Of a stretch of DNA of 64,000 nucleotides, positions 27,563 through 36,016 are shown piece after piece. Location: the NCBI RefSeq assembly GCF_001612665.1, contig NZ_BDAX01000002.1, positions 806,001 to 870,000 of the forward strand. Reading direction: 5' to 3'. Positions within the stretch are counted from its first letter, which is position 1, and each line of letters opens with the position of its first letter. A program made the position numbers and the translations under genes. The notes under the pieces are model-generated. The model did no database searches, was not told the DNA's origin, and saw nothing but the letters and a program-made list of their open reading frames with translations. The DNA comes from Nocardia alba NBRC 108234. GTDB lineage: Bacteria; Actinomycetota; Actinomycetes; Mycobacteriales; Mycobacteriaceae.

Positions 27563-29209
27563 TCACCGCGGATCGGCGCTCCCGAGCTTGCGACGCAGCA
27601 GTTTGCCCGTGGCATTGCGCGGCAACTCGTCGACGAACACCACATCCCGTGGAACTTTGTGGCGCGCGAGGGTCGCTTTGACATAGTCCTTGATCTGTTG
27701 CGCGTCGCAGGACGCATCCGGTGCGAGCACAACGAACGCGCGCAGGCGTTTGCCGAAGTCGGGATCTTCCACCCCCACGACCGCCGCCTCGAGGATGTCG
27801 GGTCGCTCCACGAGCAGGTTCTCGACCTCGAGCGGAAAGACGTTCTCCCCGCCGGAGATGATCATGTCGTCGTCTCGACCGTCGATGAACAGCCTTCCCG
27901 CCGCGTCGAAATGGCCGATATCGCCGCTGGACTGCATGCCGTCGACAGTCTCCTTACCCGTACCGTCGGTGTAACCGCCGAAACTCAGTGCGCTGGCGAC
28001 GAAGATGGTGCCGACAACACCCGGCTCGGTGACCCGACGGCGCTGGTCGTCATAGATCGCGACCCGGCAGCCCACGGGTGGGCGACCGACGGTGCCCGGC
28101 GCTTCCCGCATATCGGACGGCGTGGCGACGGCCGCCACCGCCACCTCCGTCGAGGCGTACAGGTTGTAGAGCACCTCACCGAACGCCCGCGCGGTACGCC
28201 TGCTCAGGTCGGGCGAAATAGAGGATCCGGCCGCGAAGATCACCTTCAGCGAGGACGTGTCGTATTCGGCCAGCACGGGTTCCCCCAGATCGACGATGCG
28301 CTGCAGCATCGTCGGCACCAGCACCAGCGTGCCCGCGCGATGGTGTTCGATATCGGCCAGCGTGCGACGCGGGTCGAACTTGCGCTGCTGCAAGACGATC
28401 GCGTTGCCCAGCGCCCAGCCCAGAATCAGCTGTGACAGACCGGTGCCGTGAAACGCCGGCGCCGCGAGCACGGTCGCACTCGCCTTCGGCAAGGGGATCC
28501 GGTCGAGGAACTGCGCCGATTGCAGGGGCGAAACCTTGCCTCGCGGCGCACCCTTGGGTGTGCCGGTAGTGCCGCTGGTGAGTACCACGATCCCGCCGGG
28601 CCGGGTAGGAGCCTTCGGCGGGCGAGTGGTTCGACCCGCTCGAACATCGTCCAGAGTGGGTCGTCCGTGGTTCACCCAGCCGTCGTTCGAGGTCAGAATC
28701 ATTGGTAACTTATCGGCCAATTCGCCGAAGCGGTCGACGAACTCGGCGTCGAGCAGGACCGCACCCACGTTTTCGCGTTCCGCCACCGAAACGAGCTGCG
28801 GGCCAGCCATTCCCGTATTGAGCAGCACGATACGCGCACCCAGCTTGCCCGCCGCGAGAAGCGACAACACCATCCCCCGATGGTCGCGACACAGCGCGGC
28901 CAGCACGGTGTCACTCGCGATCCCCCGCGCGACAAGGCCGTTGGCCACCGCGTTCGACAGGCTGTCGAGCTCCGCGAAGGTCAACGACCCCTGCTCGTCG
29001 ACGATGGCGGTGGCAGCGCCGTCACTGCGCGCAGCGTGCGCGAACGCGGTGACCACCGGACCGAGCACCGCCGCGTCCCTTGCCGTGCGCACCAACTCCG
29101 CCGGGTGCTGGAGTTCGATCGCGCCGCTTCTACGCAGCACGCCGACGGCGGACAGGCCGTCAGCCACCGTTCTGACCAGGGCTGCAGGCATGCTCGGGAT
29201 CGCCGACAT
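27563..29209 (-). CDS. AMP-dependent acyl-CoA ligase
   Basis: A 548-residue adenylate-forming enzyme. The P-loop is LTSGTTGTPKG near 228, the second motif is LYASTEVAV, SSGDIGHFDAAGRLFIDGRDDDMIISGGENVFPLEVE covers the hinge, and the catalytic lysine lies in NATGKLLRRKLG. It probably makes acyl-CoA from a free acid. The ATG at 29209 follows GGAGGT; an in-frame GTG lies two codons upstream. It faces away from the MpaB-family gene at 29408, with one TAAGTTAC element between. The coding region also contains a copy of the element at 28695-28712 with a rare TTA leucine codon. Confidence 0.9.
   Translation of the reverse strand: MSAIPSMPAALVRTVADGLSAVGVLRRSGAIELQHPAELVRTARDAAVLGPVVTAFAHAARSDGAATAIVDEQGSLTFAELDSLSNAVANGLVARGIASDTVLAALCRDHRGMVLSLLAAGKLGARIVLLNTGMAGPQLVSVAERENVGAVLLDAEFVDRFGELADKLPMILTSNDGWVNHGRPTLDDVRAGRTTRPPKAPTRPGGIVVLTSGTTGTPKGAPRGKVSPLQSAQFLDRIPLPKASATVLAAPAFHGTGLSQLILGWALGNAIVLQQRKFDPRRTLADIEHHRAGTLVLVPTMLQRIVDLGEPVLAEYDTSSLKVIFAAGSSISPDLSRRTARAFGEVLYNLYASTEVAVAAVATPSDMREAPGTVGRPPVGCRVAIYDDQRRRVTEPGVVGTIFVASALSFGGYTDGTGKETVDGMQSSGDIGHFDAAGRLFIDGRDDDMIISGGENVFPLEVENLLVERPDILEAAVVGVEDPDFGKRLRAFVVLAPDASCDAQQIKDYVKATLARHKVPRDVVFVDELPRNATGKLLRRKLGSADPR
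28695..28712 (-). other. Intragenic match to TAWGTTAM-N4-NATTCN
   Basis: On the minus strand TAAGTTACCAATGATTCT, a full match inside the ligase coding frame (codons for Lys-Leu-Pro-Met-Ile). It may be chance or an internal site. Confidence 0.4.
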
Positions 29210-29292
29210 GGACACCTCCGAAGGATTCGAGTACTCGGGACAGCCGATCGGAACCTACGCACCGACAGCCGATGGCGATCGTATCCCTAGTC

Positions 29293-29310
29293 GGAACCAT
29301 TAGTAACTTA
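29293..29310 (-). promoter_or_regulatory. TAWGTTAM-N4-NATTCN element, copy 12
   Basis: On the minus strand TAAGTTACTAATGGTTCC, 84 bases before the ligase start at 29209 and 97 bases before the divergent MpaB-family gene. Confidence 0.6.
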
Positions 29311-29407
29311 TTGCGGTCGAAAGTACCGGGAAAGCATTGTGGAAGCCCGGGCCCGAATGAGAACATGAGTCCGTGAATCTCTCATCCTTTCGAACCGGAG
29401 GTCGGTC

Positions 29408-30265
29408 ATGACCCGTGCAGCGAGGGCTGGTCGGCCGCAGGACGTCTCGGACGACATCGCGCGCAGGCACCGCTACCTCAACGGCGTCGGCGCCCTGCTC
29501 GGCGGCCCGGCGAACGTGATCATGCAGCTGAGCCTGCCGCCGGTGGGTCGCGGCGTGGTGGAGAGCGTCGTCGAATCGGGCAGCTACGCCACGCGTCCGG
29601 CCAAGCGCGGCCGAACCACGCTCACCTACCTCGCGGTGGCGATGATCGGAACCGACGAGGACCAGGCCGCCTACCGTGCCGCGGTGGGCACCGCGCACCG
29701 GCAGGTGCGCTCGGGACCGCAGAGCCCTGTTCGGTACAACGCCTTCGACCCTCAGCTGCAACTGTGGGTGGCCGGCTGCCTGTACCGAGGTGTCGTCGAC
29801 ACGATGGACCTGCTCTACGGCGGCATGAACGAGCAGGATGCCGAACAGATGTATCGCGATGCCGCCAGGTTCGGGACAACGCTGCAGATGCCGGCCGAGC
29901 TGTGGCCCGCCGACCGCGCGGCCTTCGAGCGGTACTGGGACTCGATGGTCGGTGAACTGTCCTTCGACGACGAAGTCCGCACCTACCTGCTCACCTACGT
30001 GGTCGGGCTGGCGGCATGGAGTCGAGGCGTACGCGTGGCGTTCGGCCCGGTGAATCGCTTCTTCACCACCGGGTTTCTGCCCCAGCGGTTCCGCGACGAG
30101 ATGGGCCTGCGGTGGAGTCCGCGCAGGCAGCGCGTGTTCGAGATCGTGATGCGCACGACGGGCCGACTGCTCGAGGTGTTGCCGGACGCTTGGCGAGCAA
30201 AGCCCTTCGAGCGCTACCTCGACGACATGCGTGAGCGTCGATCACAGGGCAAGAGCCTCATCTGA
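29408..30265 (+). CDS. MpaB/Lcp-family (DUF2236) oxygenase-like protein
   Basis: A 285-residue protein, clearly the closest relative in the window of the one at 3654-4652: both share KRGRTTLTYLAVAMIGTDED-type and VRYNAFD-type segments, the histidine in TAHRQVR, and FFTTGFLPQRFRDEM. No signal peptide is seen. GGAGG precedes the ATG. The following ligase gene begins 10 bases after its stop, so the oxygenase-like protein and a CoA ligase are probably made together. An attractive but untested role is intracellular oxidation of isoprenoid fragments. Confidence 0.8.
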   Translation: MTRAARAGRPQDVSDDIARRHRYLNGVGALLGGPANVIMQLSLPPVGRGVVESVVESGSYATRPAKRGRTTLTYLAVAMIGTDEDQAAYRAAVGTAHRQVRSGPQSPVRYNAFDPQLQLWVAGCLYRGVVDTMDLLYGGMNEQDAEQMYRDAARFGTTLQMPAELWPADRAAFERYWDSMVGELSFDDEVRTYLLTYVVGLAAWSRGVRVAFGPVNRFFTTGFLPQRFRDEMGLRWSPRRQRVFEIVMRTTGRLLEVLPDAWRAKPFERYLDDMRERRSQGKSLI

Positions 30266-30275
30266 GCCACCTGTG

Positions 30276-32213
30276 ATGAGGCGAGAGTTGCATCGGGCCG
30301 GATCCTCCGTCGCTTTCCCCCATCGCTGCGGCGAATTCGTCGTCACCCTGCCCGAGGCATTCCAGGCGACGGTGGCGCTGGGTGGGGACGCGACAGCGTT
30401 GCGCAGCCACGACCGAACGACGCGGCTCTCCTGGCGTCGATACGGCGACGCGGTGCGTGACATCGCGTGCGGTCTGCTCGAGTTGTCGGTCGAAAAGGGT
30501 GAGACGATCGGCCTGATGTTGGCGAACAGACCGGAATTCCACCTGGTCGATACCGCCGCCCTGCATGTCGGCGCCACGCCCTTCTCGATCTACAACACGA
30601 TGGCTCCCCAGCAGATCGCCGAGGTGTGTGCCAACGCCCAGAACCGGATCATCGTCACCGAGAGCCGGTTCCTGCCCGTTCTCCGGCAAGCCGGGGTGAC
30701 GTTCGAGGTCGTCATCTGTATCGACGATCCGATCCGCGGAACGCTCTCGCTGGACCGGCTCGCCGGAATGAGAACGCAGGCACACCTTTTCGAGTCGGTG
30801 TGGCGCGATGTCCGGCCCGACGATCTCGCGACCATCAGCTACACCTCGGGGACGACCGGCTCACCGAAGGGGGTGGAGTTGTCGCATGCCAACATCCTGG
30901 CCCAATTGGTCGGGCTAGCCGACCATCTCCCCGTGGGTCCGCGAGATCGGATTCTGTCGTACCTGCCCGCCGCCCATATCGCGGACCGGGTCACCGCCCA
31001 CTACGGCGCGATGGTCCGCGGCGTCGCGGTCACGACACTGCACGATCCCACGAGGTTGGCGGAGGCGATGTCGGACACGCGCCCGACGATCGTGTTCGGG
31101 GTTCCGCAGGTGTGGCAGAAGACCCGATCCGCGATCGAGCGTGGCATCGAGACTGCGCCGAGCGCCCGGGTCCGCAGGGTCGGCCGGTGGGCGCTGGCCG
31201 TCGGACAGCGCTGCGCGAACATGCGCAGCGAAGGCGCCACGCCCGGGCCGTGGCTGCGGCTTCGGTACCGGTTGGCCGATCGGTTGGTGCTGCGGCGGGT
31301 GCTGCGGGCAGCGGGCCTGGACGCCGTGCGTTTCGCGGTGTCGGGTGCCGCACCACTGTCCGAGGACGCGGCACAGTTCTTTCCGGCGTTCGGCATTGCG
31401 CTGACCCAGGTCTGGGGGCTCACCGAGGCCACCGGCGTCTGCACCACCACCTCGTCGGCCACGGTCTCGACGAGTTCGGTCGGAACGCCGGTAGCCGGCA
31501 TCGACATGCGACTCGGTATCGATGGCGAGATCTTCGTGCGCGGACCGGCCGTCATGCGCGGCTACCACCGGGACCCGTCGGCCACCTACCGGGCCATCGA
31601 TGCCGAGGGCTGGTTGCGGACCGGGGACCTGGGCGAGATCGATACCGAAGGCGGATTGCGCATCGTGGGGCGCAAGAGCGAGATGATCATCACCGATGAG
31701 GGTGACAACATCTCGCCCGCCATCATCGAGAACGCCATCGCCGCCGCGTCCTTCCTGATCGGCCATGTGATCGTTGTCGGCGAGCAGCGGCCCTACCTGA
31801 CCGCGCTGATCACGCTGGACGAGGAGGCCATCGCCGCCGATGCCCGCCTGGCGCAGGTCGAGCCGGCGGCGCTCGAGGTCCTCTGTCAGCGACCCGGGGT
31901 TCGCGAAGCGGTGTCCGAGGCGGTTCGCGCCGTGAATTCCACGGTATCGGGACCCGAACAGGTCCGGCGATTCATATTGCTCGACCATGTCTGGCGACTC
32001 GGCAGCGCAGAAGTTACTCCCAAATCCAGCCTTCGGCGCCGGTCGATCGAGCAGAACTACGCCGCGCAGATCGATTCGCTCTACCATTCCTCGCCACCGA
32101 TCAACGCCATTGACGTGACCATTACGCCGGCACCACCGAAGCCCGCATTCCACACCCAGAAGAACTCGCGCACCGAGCCGTATTCGGCCCACTGGCCGTC
32201 ACGCGGACTGTAA
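30276..32213 (+). CDS. Long-chain acyl-CoA synthetase (AMP-forming), FadD15-like
   Basis: A 645-residue ligase of the long fatty-acyl-CoA synthetase subgroup, with P-loop ISYTSGTTGSPKG near 190, LTQVWGLTEATG, GWLRTGDLGEIDTEGGLRIVGRKSEMIITDEGDNISP, and a late lysine in VTPKSSLRRRSIEQNY. The ATG at 30276 is the most plausible start; GTG at 30231 would overlap the preceding gene. The last 30 residues are not family-like. It probably activates long or branched acids. The stop is followed by an AT-rich gap of 57 bases before hemC. Confidence 0.87.
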   Translation: MRRELHRAGSSVAFPHRCGEFVVTLPEAFQATVALGGDATALRSHDRTTRLSWRRYGDAVRDIACGLLELSVEKGETIGLMLANRPEFHLVDTAALHVGATPFSIYNTMAPQQIAEVCANAQNRIIVTESRFLPVLRQAGVTFEVVICIDDPIRGTLSLDRLAGMRTQAHLFESVWRDVRPDDLATISYTSGTTGSPKGVELSHANILAQLVGLADHLPVGPRDRILSYLPAAHIADRVTAHYGAMVRGVAVTTLHDPTRLAEAMSDTRPTIVFGVPQVWQKTRSAIERGIETAPSARVRRVGRWALAVGQRCANMRSEGATPGPWLRLRYRLADRLVLRRVLRAAGLDAVRFAVSGAAPLSEDAAQFFPAFGIALTQVWGLTEATGVCTTTSSATVSTSSVGTPVAGIDMRLGIDGEIFVRGPAVMRGYHRDPSATYRAIDAEGWLRTGDLGEIDTEGGLRIVGRKSEMIITDEGDNISPAIIENAIAAASFLIGHVIVVGEQRPYLTALITLDEEAIAADARLAQVEPAALEVLCQRPGVREAVSEAVRAVNSTVSGPEQVRRFILLDHVWRLGSAEVTPKSSLRRRSIEQNYAAQIDSLYHSSPPINAIDVTITPAPPKPAFHTQKNSRTEPYSAHWPSRGL

Positions 32214-32270
32214 CGAAAAAATACTATCCATCTCGCCTGTGCGATACGGCGACGAAGAGCAAGGGTCACA

Positions 32271-33200
32271 ATGCCCAGTTCACGCAGGATTCGGATATCG
32301 ACACGCTCGAGCCCGATGGCAGTTCATCAGGCCGAGCAGGTGGCCGCGGGACTCGGTCGGCTCGGCGCCGCCACCGAGCTGATCAAACTCACGACGGCTG
32401 GTGACCGGTGGATGGGCGACCTGGCCGCGCTCGGTGGCAAGGGCGCGTTCGTCAAGGAAATCGACGGTGCGTTGCTCGCCGGCGAAGCCGATCTGGCGGT
32501 GCACTGCTTGAAGGATATTCCCGGCGATGTCCCCATTCCACCGGGTTTGACCTTCGCCGCCTATATGGCCCGCGAAGATGTGCGTGATGCCGTGATCAGC
32601 CGCAGCGGTGCCGCACTGTCCGATCTTCCTGTCGGCGCGACCGTCGGCACGAGTTCCGTCCGCCGAACGGCGCAACTGCGAATCCGTCACCCGCACCTCG
32701 ACATTCAGCCGTTGCGCGGCAACGTCAACACCAGACTGGCTCGCCTCGACGAGGGGCATTTCGACGCGATCGTCGCCGCGGTATCGGGCCTTCGACGGGT
32801 CGGCCTGCAGCACCGGATCACCGAGACCCTCACGATCGAGCACATGTGCCCACCGATCGGCGCCGGCATCATCGTGCTGCAGTGTCGCGAGGACGACGAC
32901 GAGGTGCGCCGGCTCACCGCCCAGTTGGACGATCCGGGCACCCGCCGCCAGGCCACCGCCGAACGAGCGATGCTGCACGCCCTGCAAGGACACTGCAACT
33001 CACCGATCGCGGGCCTGGCGACCGACGCCCCCGGCAGTCGGATCATGCTGCGGGGCAGCGTCTTCTCCCCGGACGGATCACGATGGCTCGACGCCCAGGA
33101 CTGGGGCGTCGACGACGATCCCGAGGCCTTGGGATTCTTCATCGGGTCGAACCTGCTGCGCCAGGGCGCACGTCGATTGATCGACGAAATTCCGCACTGA
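32271..33200 (+). CDS. hemC: Hydroxymethylbilane synthase (porphobilinogen deaminase)
   Basis: A 309-residue enzyme that joins four porphobilinogen units into hydroxymethylbilane in haem synthesis. Asp82 in VHCLKDIP corresponds to E. coli catalytic Asp84, Cys242 in LQGHCNSPIAG holds the dipyrromethane cofactor at the same number as in E. coli, and the arginine-rich GTSSVRRTAQL loop is present, so it looks active. It follows a CoA ligase gene and is not near hemA, hemB or hemD here, so it is probably a second, dedicated copy. Lcp is a haem b enzyme, so extra haem supply is a reasonable role; this is inference. Confidence 0.92.
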   Translation: MPSSRRIRISTRSSPMAVHQAEQVAAGLGRLGAATELIKLTTAGDRWMGDLAALGGKGAFVKEIDGALLAGEADLAVHCLKDIPGDVPIPPGLTFAAYMAREDVRDAVISRSGAALSDLPVGATVGTSSVRRTAQLRIRHPHLDIQPLRGNVNTRLARLDEGHFDAIVAAVSGLRRVGLQHRITETLTIEHMCPPIGAGIIVLQCREDDDEVRRLTAQLDDPGTRRQATAERAMLHALQGHCNSPIAGLATDAPGSRIMLRGSVFSPDGSRWLDAQDWGVDDDPEALGFFIGSNLLRQGARRLIDEIPH

Positions 33201-33338
33201 CCCCGGGCCGTTCGGGCGTCACCGTCGATTCTCGACAATTTGCCGCCATTGCGGGCTGGGCACAAAAGGAGAATGCCGACCGCGCATTCGTTCATCCGGC
33301 ACCATCCACCAGCCCTGGCAATCTACCCCTCCAACTGT

Positions 33339-33356
33339 TAAGTTAACGTCCATTCT
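33339..33356 (+). promoter_or_regulatory. TAWGTTAM-N4-NATTCN element, copy 13
   Basis: TAAGTTAACGTCCATTCT, 73 bases before the WhiB-like gene. A weak TGGCAA -35 stands 17 bp upstream. A CGTTCG/CGAACG inverted repeat lies in the leader. Confidence 0.7.
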
Positions 33357-33429
33357 AGATATCGATGAGGCACACCGGATGTACCGCGTTCGGCCTTCGT
33401 CGACAACGAACGATCACCAGGAGAACCCG

Positions 33430-33753
33430 ATGGCTGCTGATATTCGACGACCTGATCGCAGCGCGCGTGTCGTTCTCCCCGAGCCGACCGCCGCGGCGTG
33501 GGACTGGCAGTTGACCGCCCGATGCAGGCAGATGGAGCAGGAACTGTTCTTTCCGAGCGCCGAGGAACATCTCGGATCGGTCCGCACCCAGGTTCTGCAC
33601 GCCAAGACGATCTGCCGAGCCTGCCCGGTACTCACCCATTGCCGCGCCTATGCGATCGAGGCCGGTGAGACACACGGCATCTGGGGCGGAATGACCGCGT
33701 TGGAACGCGCCAGGCACCGGCGTCGGACTTCTTTGCGCGGCACCGACACTTAG
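33430..33753 (+). CDS. WhiB-family iron-sulfur transcriptional regulator
   Basis: A 107-residue Wbl protein with the four iron-sulfur cysteines Cys32, Cys62, Cys65 and Cys71 (C-X29-C-X2-C-X5-C), the GIWGG turn near 83, and a basic C-terminal tail (RARHRRRTSLR). Such proteins sense O2, NO or redox state and usually act with the main sigma factor. AGGAG precedes the ATG. It is the first gene upstream of the TetR-SDR-lcp region and has its own copy of the repeated element. Subfamily assignment is not possible by eye. Confidence 0.9.
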   Translation: MAADIRRPDRSARVVLPEPTAAAWDWQLTARCRQMEQELFFPSAEEHLGSVRTQVLHAKTICRACPVLTHCRAYAIEAGETHGIWGGMTALERARHRRRTSLRGTDT

Positions 33754-33776
33754 CAACCGCGCGGCCCACCGGTGCG

Positions 33777-34409
33777 CTAGCCGATTCCGGACAGCCCTGT
33801 CCAGAACAGGGCCACGGTGGTGTCGACCGCGTCGATCTTGGGAATCGGACGACCGGCGTCGAACCAGTAGCGAGCCGCCAGGTGGCTGGCACCGACGAGA
33901 CCGAATGCGCAGGCCCGGGCGTGATAGGGGTCCATCCCCGCCGCGTCGAGTTCGGCACCGACCAGTGCGGCGCATTCGGTCATCGCCCGCCGTACCCGGG
34001 CCTCGACGCTCGGCTCACTCGGAACCGGAGTGTCGAAGACGAGCGTGTATCCGGCACCGTTGTCTTCGTCGACGAAGTCGAAATAGGCCGCCACCATGCG
34101 CCGCACCGTGTTCTCGGACCCGGTAGTCGTCCGGAGCGCGTCCCGGATACCGCCCACCATGCGGTCCAGATAGCGTTGCAGCACAGTGGAATACAGGTCC
34201 ACCTTGCCCGTGAAGTGGTTGTAGAGCACCGGTTTGCTCACCTGGGCCCTGATGCTGATCTCTTCCATGCTGGCGCCGTGGAAACCGTGATCGACGAAGA
34301 CGTCACGCGCGGCGCCGATGACGACCTCGCGGCGCCGCGCACGGGCGGCGCCGCGATCCGCGCGGGTGACGAAGTGCGCGTTTCCCGCCTCGCCGCGCGT
34401 CACGGTCAT
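33777..34409 (-). CDS. TetR-family transcriptional regulator
   Basis: A 210-residue TetR protein. The helix-turn-helix is MEEISIRAQVSKPVLYNHFTGKVDL at about residues 43-70; the rest is a helical sensing domain. The ATG at 34409 was chosen because the domain begins soon after it. The gene follows the SDR gene in the same direction with a 46-base gap. In Gordonia a TetR-type regulator (LcpR) controls lcp; this is the TetR gene nearest lcp and a candidate for that role, without direct evidence. Confidence 0.8.
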   Translation of the reverse strand: MTVTRGEAGNAHFVTRADRGAARARRREVVIGAARDVFVDHGFHGASMEEISIRAQVSKPVLYNHFTGKVDLYSTVLQRYLDRMVGGIRDALRTTTGSENTVRRMVAAYFDFVDEDNGAGYTLVFDTPVPSEPSVEARVRRAMTECAALVGAELDAAGMDPYHARACAFGLVGASHLAARYWFDAGRPIPKIDAVDTTVALFWTGLSGIG

Positions 34410-34455
34410 CGCGCCGCGCTCGCGGCCTCGGACCCGGTAGGCGATGAGCAGCCGA

Positions 34456-35199
34456 TCACGCTCGCCACAACTGACCCCCCGCCCGGGATACGACGATATT
34501 GGGGACGACCGCGTTCGCGGACAGACGCGTGATGGCCAGCACCAGTTCCGCGATGTCACCGGTGGTGAGCATCGCCGCGCGGTCGAGCTCGTCGCGTTTC
34601 CACGCCGTCATATCGGTATCGACGTAGCCGGGCGAGATAGCTGTCGCGCTGACGCCGTTCGCGGATTCCTCCAGCGAAATGGTTTCGCAGAGCGACACCA
34701 GCGCGGCTTTCGACGCCCCGTAGGCGGCCAGCCCCGGCTCTCCCGCGACACCGGTGATCGATGCCAGCGCGACGATCTTCGCGCCGACGCCGGGGTTGCC
34801 CTTCGCCGTCTCACGCAGCAACGGCAGACAGTGCTGCACGAGAGTGAGGGGGCCACGAACGTTGATATCGAACATGCGGTGGTAACTCGACGAGCTCATC
34901 GTCGCCACCGGACCGGCGGTGCCGGTACCGGCGCAGTGCACCAGGACGTCGAGGCGACCGAACCGGTCGGCGTGGGTGTCGGCGAGCTGCTGCAACTGTT
35001 CAGGATCGTTCATGTTCGCGACCACGGGCACCACGTCGACGCCGTGGTCGTCGCGCAGCTCGCCGGCGGCATCGTCGAGGACCGCCTTGTCACGGGCGGC
35101 GAGCGTGAGGTCGTAACCGAGTTCGGCGAGGCGGCGCGCGACCTCCGCGCCGATCCCGCGCGAGCCGCCGGTGATCAGGGCACAACGTCGATCCGTCAT
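34456..35199 (-). CDS. Short-chain dehydrogenase/reductase
   Basis: A 247-residue SDR with cofactor motif TGGSRGIG at residues 10-17, VLVHCAG, and the catalytic YGASK. Probable NAD(P)-dependent oxidoreductase of a hydroxyacyl or aldehyde/alcohol substrate. Its ATG lies inside the stop of a short frame that encodes the N-terminal remnant of a thiolase (35196-35369), so the SDR appears to be translated by coupling to a truncated gene. The TetR gene follows. If co-regulated with lcp, it could act on isoprenoid aldehyde/ketone intermediates. Confidence 0.87.
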   Translation of the reverse strand: MTDRRCALITGGSRGIGAEVARRLAELGYDLTLAARDKAVLDDAAGELRDDHGVDVVPVVANMNDPEQLQQLADTHADRFGRLDVLVHCAGTGTAGPVATMSSSSYHRMFDINVRGPLTLVQHCLPLLRETAKGNPGVGAKIVALASITGVAGEPGLAAYGASKAALVSLCETISLEESANGVSATAISPGYVDTDMTAWKRDELDRAAMLTTGDIAELVLAITRLSANAVVPNIVVSRAGGQLWRA

Positions 35200-35369
35200 C
35201 GCCGCGCCGATCCCGCGCCGGCCGGCACCACGATCAGCGCGCGGCGACGATCAGCCGACTCACCGAGCACGCCGGAGAACACGGTAGCCGGACGCACCCG
35301 CGACGGTCCCCCGCCGGACCCTCTCCGGCCAAACGATGGTCGAAGCACGTCGACGATGACTGCGGACAT
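35196..35369 (-). pseudogene. N-terminal remnant of a thiolase, coupled to the SDR gene
   Basis: A 57-codon frame beginning MSAVIVDVLRPSFGRR and continuing GGGPSRVRPATVFSGVLGE. It matches the first 35 residues of the thiolase at 5935-7098 (MSAVIVDVVRTPSGRG), then loses similarity and stops, overlapping the SDR start (ATGA). The upstream layout is also shared: GAGGAG, a leader palindrome (TCGCCGAC-G-GTCGGCGA, 35392-35408) and a TAAGTTAA element 49 bases before the ATG, against 48 for the intact gene. It is best read as the surviving 5' end and promoter of a duplicated thiolase gene. It is too short for common gene finders. Confidence 0.75.
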
Positions 35370-35417
35370 CTTTGGTTCTCCTCACGCCCTCTCGCCGACG
35401 GTCGGCGACAGATCAGA

Positions 35418-35435
35418 TAAGTTAACCATGATTCT
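35418..35435 (+). promoter_or_regulatory. TAWGTTAM-N4-NATTCN element, copy 14
   Basis: TAAGTTAACCATGATTCT, 49 bases before the thiolase remnant and in the same relative orientation as copy 3 before the intact thiolase. Confidence 0.65.
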
Positions 35436-35498
35436 CGCAATTTCGGTAAGGGCAGCTCAGAACCCTCGCGGCGAGGCGGATTGTCACGCATCGAGCTC

Positions 35499-35516
35499 TA
35501 TGTTAAGGACAATTCT
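35499..35516 (+). promoter_or_regulatory. TAWGTTAM-N4-NATTCN element, copy 15
   Basis: TATGTTAAGGACAATTCT, in the 647-bp gap before lcp. No clear -35 at 17 bp. I see no supportable gene between 35517 and 35897. Confidence 0.6.
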
Positions 35517-35584
35517 CTCATTCCGGCATTGCGCCCGAGGTTCGATCACAGCCCTCCGACAGATCGGCCGTGCGGCAGGAACGT

Positions 35585-35601
35585 CCGGGCTCGAATCCCG
35601 G
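35585..35601 (+). other. tRNA T-arm-like hairpin, possible relic
   Basis: CCGGG-CTCGAAT-CCCGG has the form of a tRNA T-arm and loop, but no acceptor, anticodon or D arm was found around it. It may be a scar of tRNA-directed integration or chance. Confidence 0.2.
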
Positions 35602-35713
35602 CGAGTACACGCCCCTATACGGTAGCGTCGCCCTCCGGCATCGGCCGGAGACGACGGCAGTCACCGCCGGGCACTCGGCGCCGACGACCCGATTCCGCGG
35701 CGCGGCATGCAGC

Positions 35714-35731
35714 TAAGTTACCAATCACCCC
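35714..35731 (+). promoter_or_regulatory. Partial TAWGTTAM element
   Basis: TAAGTTACCAATCACCCC keeps the TAAGTTAC half, but the ATTC half is lost. Weak. Confidence 0.3.
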
Positions 35732-35897
35732 ATCAAAACCGCACCTCAGGAGCTGGTGGCCTGTTCAACCACCCGCGAGCTCCGCGCACGTCCGGTCAGA
35801 TGTGATGTCCATGCAGGTCATAGCCACCTGATGAGACCTCCGTACAGCGTCACACCACCCGAGCCCACCCTACCGGGTGGTGTCCATCCGCGTTACG

Positions 35898-35939
35898 TGG
35901 ACACGGCGCCCCTCCCCCTGTTAAGTTACTCACTATTCT
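35898..35939 (+). promoter_or_regulatory. lcp promoter with TAWGTTAM-N4-NATTCN element, copy 16
   Basis: TGGACA at 35898-35903, an 18-bp spacer, then TAAGTTACTCACTATTCT at 35922-35939, 77 bases before the lcp start. In the leader CTAGGCCG pairs with a later CGGCCTAG, a perfect 8-bp inverted repeat. Confidence 0.75.
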
Positions 35940-36016
35940 AGGCCGATCCGGTGAAGCGAAGTGAGTGCTCTCGCCACGGCCTAGGAGTCTGATCGTGCTC
36001 AATGAGGAGTAAAGTC

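Noticed and set aside
31998-32015. AAGTTACTCCCAAATCC inside the long-chain ligase gene
   Set aside because: Lacks the TA start and the ATTC half; coding context explains it.
32206-32233. Possible further copy of the repeated element before hemC
   Set aside because: Only ACTATCCATCTC resembles copy 4; the TAWGTTA half is missing, so hemC is more likely transcribed from the upstream ligase gene or another promoter.
35481-35831. 116-codon plus-strand frame before lcp
   Set aside because: Composition is low-complexity Arg/Pro/Ser, no ribosome-binding site or domain, and it overlaps two promoter elements.
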